The notes under the pieces are model-generated. The model had not been told where the DNA came from. It searched no databases and saw only the letters and a list, made by a program, of their open reading frames with translations. From Micractinium sp. NFX-FRZ (Eukaryota > Chlorophyta > Trebouxiophyceae > Chlorellales > Chlorellaceae), in NCBI GenBank assembly GCA_029339195.1, contig JAPTJF010000196.1, forward strand, positions 41,171 to 105,170: 64,000 nt of DNA. Reading direction: 5' to 3'. This document shows, one piece after another, positions 55,504 through 64,000 of the stretch (its first letter is position 1; each line of letters begins with the position of its first letter). The position numbers and the translations under genes were made by a program.

Positions 55504-55712
55504 GGTTGTTTGCTGAAAAGAACCGTGCAAGGCGTTCTGCTCCGCCCCATGCTTCTCCCGCCCGACAGCATGCGGCGCAGGCTCCGGCGCCATCAAAATC
55601 CTGCGCCCAGCAGCCCCTCGGATGCGAGCCGCAGCTTGATATTGCCACTGCACTTGTCGGCACTGCGGCCCAGGCGCCCCGATCGCGACGCTTGAGCGCC
55701 CTAGCGTCAGCT
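55504..55712. promoter_or_regulatory. Bidirectional promoter between the KH/WW gene and a plastid protein gene
   Basis: The two divergent start codons are 209 bases apart, so both promoters must share or overlap this segment. No clear TATA box is visible. Confidence 0.4.
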
Positions 55713-57058
55713 ATGCCGAGCAGGCTCCTGACAGCTCGCACTGCCCCTTGTGGGCCTTTGCAGCGCACCGGCGCCGGCCTCAGGGCTCCCCAGCGGACAG
55801 GTGTCCTTGCCGTGAGTGGGCGCGGTCGGGGCGCTGCCGCCGGCGCCGGTGTCGAGTGCGAGGGCGCCGAGCTGGTGGGATGGGTCAGCTGCGTCATCGC
55901 AACATGCCTGGGCAGCAGGTTGCTGCAGGCAGCTGCAGCAGGTTATGCAAGCCTGCCGCAGGCGTTGCAGGCCCCCGTCGTGCACACCGCTATCGCCCCC
56001 ATGCTCACCCCGCCTGTGTCGGCCGCCCGCCCTTCCTGCAGCGCGCGCGCTACGGCCCCCGCCGCCGCTGGTGGAGCGACTCCTGGGAGGAGGACCCCTC
56101 GCCTGGCGGCAGCAGCGGTGCCTCTGAACTTGGAGGCAGCCTGGATGGAGGGTCAGTGGTCACCACTTTTTTCTGCTCCGATGGTTCTGTGGTGCGCCTC
56201 GGCCCGGCGCTGAACGATCCAGAGCGCCCGCGGCGGGGCAGCAGCAGCAGCAATGCTGCGGATGCAGAGCTTCTAGACTTCCTGGGCGCTGCTCCGGGGC
56301 AGGGTGCAGGCGGGGGCGGCGCCGCGCCGCTCCCGCTGCCGCACGAGCAGGGGCTGTGCATCGGCTCTGTGTTCACCATCAGGTGCGAGGTGCCACGCTG
56401 TGCGTGCCATGCTGTGCATGGCGTGCTGTGCTGTGCTGCGCTGCCCCACGCATGGTGTGCTGCATGTGCTGCAGTCCTGGCCTGGATTGCCCACCCCACC
56501 CGACTCCTGTACTCCTAGAAACTGTTTGTGTTTGACCTCTCTGTGTGCAGCGCCACCAACGGCATCGACGCCGCCCGCCGCCTGAACCTGCTGGGCTTCT
56601 GCTTCTCAACAGAGCAGCTGTTTGAGCGCGTGGAAGACACAGTGCTGCGGCGGGGAGGGGAGGTGTTTGAGACTCGGCGCCAGCTGAAGAGGTGGGGCGG
56701 CCGGGAGTGGGGGAGCCGGGCGCTGCGAGGGCAAAACGGGGACCTGCGTGCGAGCGGCAGGGAAGGCTGCAACGCACGGCCTGTTCTGCTGCTTCGGATA
56801 CAGCATGGCCGGGGCGGGGAAGCAGCCTTCTGTTGCTGCTCCCACGAGCAGGTGCCCACCCGCCTCCCCCGGGCGCCCCCTGCTTACCCCTTCCCCCCTG
56901 CTGTTGCCCCCTGCAGCGGCGTGCACGAGTGCCTGCACATGGCTGTGGCCATCCCCATGCTGTTTGGCGTGCCTCCCGAGTACGAGCGCCTGGAGGCCGG
57001 AGTGAAGGCGGGAGGGGGCGTCATTGAGCGCGTCCAGCGCGAGTGGTTCATCTACTGA
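55713..57058 (+). CDS. Predicted chloroplast protein of unknown function
   Basis: Four exons join in phase to 261 residues: 55713-55874, 56042-56382, 56551-56691 and 56917-57058. The first exon is Arg/Ala/Ser/Thr-rich with almost no acidic residues, as expected of a chloroplast transit peptide (MPSRLLTARTAPCGPLQRTG). A possible mature region begins RYGPRRRWWSDSWEED. The C-terminal half, NGIDAARRLNLLGFCFSTEQ, VEDTVLRRGGEVFETR, and GVHECLHMAVAIPMLFGVPP to the final VQREWFIY, is compact and free of low complexity, so it is probably the folded conserved domain. I do not recognise the family. The short divergent spacing to the KH/WW gene suggests shared control only at the promoter level. Confidence 0.65.
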
Positions 57059-58658
57059 GGGGGTTGCCACCACCGAGTGCAGCGCCTGCTGAGGTGGCGC
57101 CACATCATGCCCAGCGGGCGGGCGGGGCACGCCGGCGCACACCTGCAGCCTCCTCCATGTGCGGCAGCGCTGGGTGTGGAGCCGCCACGCCTGCCAGGCC
57201 TGCGCCGGCGCACTGCGCAGCGGCCCTCCTGCGGGTTGTTCATTCAGGCCGTGCCGGTTGCTGTTGCCCAAGCAGGGTGCCCCAGGCTGGGGATCCTGCA
57301 CGCCACGAGCAGCCATGCGCTGTCAACCTGGCGCCACACCTTCTTGCTAGCTAGTAGCCAGTAACCTCCCCTCGCAGTTGCGCCTTCCCCAGACGTGCAC
57401 TAGGCACTGCCTCCCTGTACCTCTTCAGCGTCCCCTCCCCTTAAGCAGCCACTCTGCCGCCTGCGCATGCTGCGGGGCTGTGCCTGCACACCAGCATGCA
57501 CATCGTCACCCCACCCTTGTACGTATCCATGCCCCCCTGGGGGTCTGGTCGTTTTTCTGGGGCACTAGCATGCCGGCGCCCCCTGTACCTTGCGCTGCAT
57601 AGCGCCACCCTGTTGTTCTCATCACCAGGTGGAAGCCAGGTCTGTCAGCCCGCGCCCTCTCCTCTTTCGTGCAACCCCCCCCTGTGTGTGCCCCTCCTGC
57701 TCTTTTATGGTTGTTTCATGTCGGGGCCCCTCACCCCGCCCCGTGTACCCTGTGTACCAACAGCAGCCTGTGCCATTCTTGCCCCCAGGCAGGGCTCACC
57801 CCCGCCTGCGATCTCCTCCCGCTGCACTGCGATATTCCCTCTCATCCCCAGTCGCCCTGTAAAGTGACCACTGTATCCTGGCCCACCCCCGGGCTACCAC
57901 GACAGGTGACACTCTGGGGGCGCCCCGTCCGAGGAAAGCAAGCAGTGGAAGCAGCGCATTGCGGGGCGGCGCACGCCGTGCCATCAGCAACAGCAAGGCA
58001 CCTCTGCGGGCAGTGTGCTGCCAGTGGGTGGTGAAGAGGCACACAGGGTCGGCTGTGGATCTGTGCCTGTGAATTCTCACACGGGTGGGTGGCCTAACTG
58101 GCCTGTGATGTCCGTTCAGGGAGCAGGAGGCCGGCCTCCTGGCCAGTTATTCAAGAGAATCAGACGGGGCAATGCACAGGGTGCCAGAGTTGGACCAGAA
58201 AACGTAAGCGTGCCGCATGAGAGAGCACACACAAAAGGTGGGGTTGGGGGATGGTGTTGGTACAAGGGGCGGGTGAGAATCACTATACAGATGAGGGGAT
58301 GAGGGGTGAGTAGTCCTGGGGGGGGCATGCGTCATCAGTGAGGTCTCTCACGTCTTAAGGGAAACAAAGGTGGGTCAGGCAGAGATGAGGTGGGCCGAAA
58401 AAGGACGGGACAGAACACGGCTGGACGGTGCGGGATGTGGGCGCAACGCCAGGGCGCACACGGCAGAGCATGGTACATGAGGCACAGGTGGCACACGCCA
58501 AGCAATTGAGCAATGGGTTTGGCGGTGGGCACAGGTGCCTCAGAGACTGAGGCAGTAAGATAAGGGCGGCGGGCAAAGTGTATGTGTGGTTGGGTTGGTG
58601 GGTGGATGTCACAGGGTTGCGTTCAGAACGTGTGTTTGGGGCCGTTTCCAGGCCTAGC
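57059..58658. other. Convergent spacer with long 3' UTRs
   Basis: No gene recognised. TGTAA at 57858-57862 suggests a 3' UTR of about 800 bases for the upstream plus-strand gene. From about 58100 to 58650 lies the downstream flank of the minus-strand RBR gene, G-rich on the plus strand. Confidence 0.4.
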
Positions 58659-61600
58659 CTACTGTACAGGGGAGGGCGCCGGCTGCATGTTTAGGATGCG
58701 GCGCGCATGCCGGGGGCTCGGCAGCGGCCGTGGCGCCTGCGCCTGCTGTGCCGGCACCTGCACATCTGGCGCCAGCGCTGCGGCCGCTGCCGCGCTTACT
58801 GCCGCGAGCATTGCCGCTGGCTGCTGCTGCTGCTGCTGCTCCGGCGTGGCAGCCAATGCCATGCTTCTTGGCTGCCCATTTGGCTGCTGCTGCTGCTGCT
58901 GCCGCTGGTGCTGCGCCCGGCTGTTGCCTGGGGTGGGGCGCAGGCTGGCAAAGGCTGCCGCCACCTCGTTCTCTGTCCGCTCGATTTCCTCGGCCACTAC
59001 CGCAGCTGCTGCCAGCAGTGGCAGGCTCTCAGCCGGTAGCGTGGAGAGGTCGTCCGTGCCCTCATCCTCATCCTCCGCCTCTGCCCTCTCTTCCTGCAGC
59101 TGCTGCCGCCGCTGGTGCCGGCCGCGGGAGCCCGAGGCAAGCGCCATGGCGGCGGCAGCTTCTGCCGCAGCCGCAGCCTCTGCGCCAGCAAAGAGCTCCA
59201 ACACATCGGCAGGCGGCGCAGGTGGGACTGCCGCCAGCGGGGCGGCTGCTACAGACGGGGCCCCAGCTGCTGCCGCTGCTGCCACTGCTGCTGATTCATC
59301 ATCAGGCACTGGCGGGGCCGCGCTGGGCATTGCCGAGATTGCCATTGCTGCACGCAGCGGCTGCATCGCTGCTGCAGCTGCTGCTGCAGGCGCAGCTGCG
59401 GGTGCCGTGCCTAGCATGGGAGCCGCGGCGGCCGCAGCTGCGCCCACGGCTGCGGCGGCGCTGTCGCTGGGCGCTGCGTTGATGCCAAACATGTGATGAA
59501 TGGCTGCCATGCTGAGGGGAGGCAGGGGCCGGACGGGCAAGGGGCTGCTGTTGACTGTCAGTGCCGCCAGTTGGTCTGCACAGTGCGGGGCAGGGCAGCG
59601 TGAAGGGGGCAGAAGCACATCAAATGTGAGGGGCTGGTCGACCGAGACTTGCTGGGTTTGTTTGAAGCCAGACGGCAAGGCCAGGTGCAAAGCAGGGCAG
59701 ACGAAATCAGGCAGGCAGACAGGCAGGCAGGCGTGCAGGCGAGCGCCTGGGCAGGCAGTGATGCACGCACCGACGCGGGGGCTGGCCAGCGGTGTCATGG
59801 TGCCCCGGTTGATGCGCCAGGTGCCGGGGGACAGCAGCTGCATGCCGCCAGAGGAAGTGGTGGGTGCCCTGGGCGTGCCCAGCAGGCCGCGAGGCGACAT
59901 CCAGCCGGCCGTCAGGCCAGGCACGCAGGGGGTCTGCGCGAGAGAAGGGGACGGGGCGCTGTTGGCGGGATGCTGCTGGGGCCGGCAAGCAGGCAGGCAG
60001 GCACAGCACAGCTGCAGAGGCACACGTTCGGCATGAAGCAGGGAAGCAGCATGCAAATGTTAGCAATAGCGGCTGTCCACCAACCGCGCACTGTGCCCAT
60101 GCCCCAACTGTGGACACGCCCCGCCATAGCACCCTTTGCAAGCCGGTCTTGATGCCTGCCCCAAGCACCTGGGCGATGCCTCGGATGAGCAGCGAGGGCG
60201 GCGGGGGGATGGCGCCCGCCAGGCCCTGCGCGTGCTGGTGCAGGTAGGGCAGCGCACAGGCCGGCGGCTGCGCCAGCAGGCCCCGGCTGTCGTGCAGCCG
60301 CTGCAGGAAGGGCCGGATGTGGGGGATGAAGAGCTGCGGGGCGGGGGCAGAAGCAGGGGATCAGAGATCAGCAAACCTTGACAGAGGAGGCAGCAAGCGG
60401 GGGTGGGTGGGAGCAGGGTGGCCATGGTTGGCGGGGGTTAGCAGACCTTGGGCGGGAGGCGGGCGAGGGAGGCGAGCACAGCGGAATGACGCATGCAGGC
60501 AGGCAGCTGCAGGCGCTGCAGGGAGGGCGGGGCAGGGGGGATGCAGAGGTGCGGGGCGCCAGGAAAGGAGAGGGTACGGGTGGTCATGTGGCCAGGGCAA
60601 GCACAGGGGTGTTGAAGTGCATAGGAGTAAGGAAGGAGCAGGCGAGGTGGGGGCGGGAGGAGGCAGGCGGGGTGGAGGAACACAACAACAACCTTACCGT
60701 GCAAGCCCACCGGGCCCTCAACCGCAGGCGGCCCAAACCGGAAAGCAGCTTGGATTCACCACCCGGACTCACTCTGTTGTAGAAGAGGATGATGTCGCCA
60801 CGCTCGGTGACCTCCAGGCTCAGGCTGGTGCGCTCGCGAGGGGTCAGGCTGACTGCGCGGCGGGCAGGCGCAGGCGAGCAGGCGCAGGCAGGCAGTCAGG
60901 GGTAAGGAGGACGGGGAACGGTAGGTGAGGTGGGGGCTGGGAAAGTAGCAGACGTACACCTGGCGCGGCAGTGGGCAGGCGGCTTGGGCTTGGCGCCACA
61001 ACTCATGTACACACGCACTTGTTGGCGATGAGCAGCGCCCATCGGCCCGCCCAGCTACACCACTTCTGTGCCACTGAAGACCCCCTGCACACACACGCAC
61101 AGCCCTAGCCATGCTGCCACGACATGCAGCCAGCACAGCAGCCCCTAAGCTCACAGCTAGCCATCATATCACCCAAACATGCAGCCCTCCCACCTGACTT
61201 GAAGGTGTCTGGCCGCGCCTGCGGCTGGTGCGTGTAGGCCCGGATGATTGCCTTGAGGGTCAGCTCCTCCAGCCCGCGCACCTGAGGGCAGCAAGAGGCA
61301 GCAGGGGGGCGGGTGTGAGTACTTGCTGCACAGTTCATGACTTGCTGTGCAGGCGGCAAGCTGGGGGGCAAGCCCCTCTGCGTGCACGCTTCGCAGCGCA
61401 GCTGTTGGCAGCACAGCATTTGGCAGCACGGCACTGCACGCTACGGCAGGGCACAGCACCTTGGCAGCAGCGCACATGCAAGAGCACGTCATCGCACGCA
61501 CAGCGCGGCACCGCACCTTGGCAGCAGCGTAGAGGCAGCACAGCATGGCTTGGTCGACGTGCCGCCCGTACAGGAGCCACGTGTGCTCGAATGTCACGTG

Positions 61601-63666
61601 CTGGGCCAGCGTGTATGCCTGCTTGCATGTGCAACGGGGTAGCGGGGCAGTGCGGTGTGAGTAAGAGAGTGGGGTTTGGCAGCAGGGGTACGGGCCAGCA
61701 CAGGTGGGGAGTGGGAAGGACCGAGCAGGCGGGCGGACCATGCACATGCAAAAATCAGCAACACAAGGCAGCCACCAGCGAAACACGCCATCCAAAGCAG
61801 GCCAGCAGGCCAGCATGCCAGCAAGCAGCGCCAGCGGGCAGGCAAGGCGCACCTCAGCCAGCAGCAGCTGTGGCTCCTGCGGCGGGGGGTCCAGCCGTGA
61901 CAGCAGGTCTGCCAGGCGGATGGCCATCAGCTTCAGCACCCGCCGCAGGAACTCGCTCACCTGGAGAGGGGGCGGGGAGCGGGGGGAGGTCAGGCAGTAG
62001 GGTGGGCGGGGGGCAGCAGGGGGGGAAGGTCAGCAGCAAGGCGGCAGGTGAGCGCAGGGTGGGCAGGTGAGCAGCAGGGTGGGCAGGTGAGCGCTGGGTG
62101 GGCAGGAGGTCAGGCAGGAGGGTAGGCAGGTGAGCAGCAGAGCGGGTGGGCAGACGAGGGAGGCAGAGCGCCAGGGGCAGCAGCAGTGTGGCAGCAGCAG
62201 CCGGCAGTGTGGCAGCAGCAGCCGGCAGTGTGGCAGCAGCAGGGATGGGGCACTAGAGTGGGGGCGAAGCAGAGGCTGTGCGGCGTCTGCTCACCGCTGC
62301 CCGCGCGCTGCGGTCGCCCAGCGCAGCCAGCGAGGGGTGCGTCCACATGGCCGCCCCGCCCTCCCCCGCCCTCTCCGCCTGCCGCCGCTCAGCACCAGCG
62401 CCGCCGCCCTCCCCGCTGCCCCCGGCAGTGGCACCGCCGCCGGCGGTCTCCATTCCCAGAGACAGCGGCAGGCAGCCTTGCGGCACAGACGCACCCTGCT
62501 GCTGCTGCCCCTGCTGCTGCTGCTGCTGCTGCCCCTCCTGCCGCTCTTGCTGCCCAGGCAAAGGTCTGGCACCTGCAGCCTCTGCCATCTCTGTATCTGA
62601 GCCAACGTCAGCGCCGGCCTCTGCCGCCATCTCGCCCCGCCCCCGCTTCCGAGGTGTCATGCTGCCACCAGAGGCTGAACCCTGCCCGCTGCCGGGCCGT
62701 GGCAACTCCGGCTGCTGCTGCTGCTGCTGCTGCTGGGCGGAAGGCGGCGGGCCCTCGTGCAGGGTGCCCGCTGCGGCCATGAGCGAGGTGTAGAGGCTGC
62801 TGCCCCGCTGCCAGGCCAGGCTCTCCAGGCACCGCTCCTCGACTGACAGCATGTGGCGCTTCAAGTCCCTGCCAAGAGCCAGGTGACAGGCGGACCGGGA
62901 AGGGGAGGGGGGTGAGTCATGTATGTGGCAGGCAGGCGCAGGCGGGAGAGTTGGGAGAGCCACGGCGCCAGAGGAGCAACTGCGGCCAGGCCAGGGAGGC
63001 AGGCGGCGGGCACCCCATTGCATGCGTGCAGGGCCATGCAGCACACACGCGGCTTGCTTGCTTGCGTGCCTTTGTGTGCATGCGACACACGAACACAGGG
63101 TACTGCCGTACCTTGGGGCCCCACAAGGCGGCTGCTGCACCTGGGCCAAATGTGAGGCTGTGCAGCTGCCTGGGCCCCCCCACTGCTGTGCTTCAGGCGG
63201 GTGCGAGGCTGTGCTGCTGCTGCCTTGAAGTACCACTGGCACACACACCTGGGCAGGGTGGGCAGCTGCTGCACAAAAGGCTCTACCACTTTGCACAGCT
63301 CAAAGGCCGGCAGGTGGAGGCGGTCCAGCACGGCGGGGAACTCGAGGGCGCCCTGCGGGGGGAAGGTGGGCGGGCACAGGCAGGCACAGTGAGAGGCGGA
63401 GGAGAAGGCAGCGAATGGGCAGTCCCGGGGGGCAACAGGGAGCCGGCGGGCTGTGCTGATGCGCAGGCAGCATGCCAGCCGAGGCGGGCAGGGCAGCAGC
63501 GCACCATGCGGTAGGCTGAGATGACGGTTTCAAAGGCGCAGGCCGCCACGCATGTGTGGAAGAGCGGCGCGCAGAGCAGGCTGGCGGCGCCGCCGGGGCT
63601 GCTGCCGGCGTGCGCCCCCTCCGCTGTCACCAGGCTCTCCAGGCTCAGCCAGTACAGCCGGATGCC
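58659..63666 (-). CDS. RBR: Retinoblastoma-related protein, pocket domain and C-terminus (5' end outside window)
   Basis: Cell-cycle repressor of E2F/DP, called MAT3 in Chlamydomonas. Exons in the window, all in phase: 63666-63505, 63352-63249, 62868-62295, 61960-61853, 61618-61517, 61281-61194, 60852-60773, 60333-60169, 59933-59771 and 59575-58659. Pocket A is seen as LEFPAVLDRLHLPAFELCKV with VEPFVQQLP, then LKRHMLSVEERCLESLAWQR and GSSLYTSLMAAAG. A long Gln/Gly spacer contains PRKRGRGE. Pocket B reads VSEFLRRVLKLMAIRLADLL, YGRHVDQAMLCCLYAAAKVR, LTLKAIIRAYTHQPQARPDT, SLTPRERTSL and GDIILFYNRLFIPHIRPFLQ. The C-terminal part has the conserved SSPLPVRPLPPLSMAAIHHM, then about 250 residues of Ala/Gln-rich sequence. 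The N-terminal domain lies beyond the window edge. Confidence 0.9.
61450..61485. repeat. Intronic copy of an RBR exon tail and donor
   Basis: The segment GCACCTTGGCAGCAGCG at about 61456-61472 repeats the exon end at about 61514-61530 (CLYAAAK|V). On the minus strand the copy reads CMCAAAKVLC against CLYAAAKVRC. It lies in the following intron, about 55 bases on. Confidence 0.75.
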
Positions 63667-63950
63667 CTGCAGTACACATGTGAGTGCTGGTTTACTTTTG
63701 CGTAGTTCTGTGTTGCTGCAGCGCTGTAAAACGAAGGAATGAATGAATAAATGAATGAAGTGCTTGAGCAATCAGGGTACACCCAGGCAGGGCTGGGATA
63801 CCGGATACAGGTTTGTGGGGAAAGGCCCTCCAGGCTCGGCCAGTATGGTTGGATGGCCTGAGATGCAGCCTAGCGATGCAGGAAGCGAATACGGCTACAG
63901 AAAGGCAATAGCAGGGTCGGCGGCAGCGTAAGCGGGAAAACACTGGTAAG

Positions 63951-63998
<48 letters not shown>
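63951..63998. repeat. Poly-G homopolymer at the window end
   Basis: About 48 consecutive G on the plus strand inside the RBR gene. It may be a real homopolymer or an assembly artefact. It is not the plant-type telomere repeat. Confidence 0.9.
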
Positions 63999-63999
<1 letters not shown>

Positions 64000-64000
64000 G

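Noticed and set aside
1..64000. Transposons, CRISPR arrays, tRNA or rRNA genes
   Set aside because: No reverse transcriptase, transposase, terminal repeats, spaced repeat arrays or tRNA-like cloverleaf sequences were recognised by reading. A dedicated scan could still find small RNA genes.

Overview
The window is nuclear DNA of a GC-rich green alga, most likely a trebouxiophyte such as a Chlorella relative. Nearly every gene is split by many short introns. Polyalanine and polyglutamine tracts are encoded by GCN and CAG runs. Many 3' ends carry the chlorophyte polyadenylation signal TGTAA. The gene content is plant-type: chloroplast ATP synthase gamma with its redox disulfide, a type-B response regulator, a retinoblastoma-related protein, and a three-KH plus WW protein like the C1 subunit of Chlamydomonas CHLAMY1. 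No rRNA, tRNA, CRISPR array or intact transposon was seen. Gene models were assembled by hand from splice consensus and reading-frame continuity. For most genes every exon phase closes, but none was tested against transcripts.

Layout. Positions 1-19742 hold four plus-strand genes: the 3' part of a GTPBP1/2-type translational GTPase (1-2816), a plastid-targeted membrane protein of unknown function (3563-6068), a secreted trypsin-fold protein lacking two catalytic residues (6590-13536), and a type-B ARR transcription factor (15151-19742). Positions 21432-39190 hold five minus-strand genes: a Gln/Ala-rich protein (21432-23339), chloroplast AtpC (25125-28191), an F-box/LRR protein (29532-33125), and an ArsJ-type MFS permease (33934-39190), with spacers between them. 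Plus-strand genes then follow: an ars-type GAPDH (39508-43133), a leucine-rich-repeat relic, and a tandem pair of SMP30/gluconolactonase-like genes (44608-46662 and 46970-49081). The rest is a minus-strand KH/WW protein (50515-55503), a divergent plastid protein of unknown function (55713-57058), and the C-terminal two thirds of a minus-strand RBR gene (58659-63666, cut by the window edge).

The main result is the arsJ-GAPDH pair. In bacterial ars operons these two proteins form one arsenate-resistance pathway. GAPDH makes 1-arseno-3-phosphoglycerate and ArsJ exports it. Here both genes lie head to head in a eukaryotic nuclear genome, 317 bp apart, with 11 and 10 introns. The GAPDH carries the residues of the ArsJ-associated type and not those of glycolytic GAPDH. 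This looks like a two-gene detoxification module of bacterial origin, adapted to nuclear expression from one shared promoter.

A second theme is intron structure. Several introns of arsJ, GAPDH, the ARR gene and RBR contain decayed copies of the neighbouring exon end together with its splice site. This suggests introns that grew, or arose, by tandem duplication across exon-intron junctions. At least six introns begin with GC instead of GT, and one of these is a GT-to-GC difference between the tandem SMP30 paralogues.
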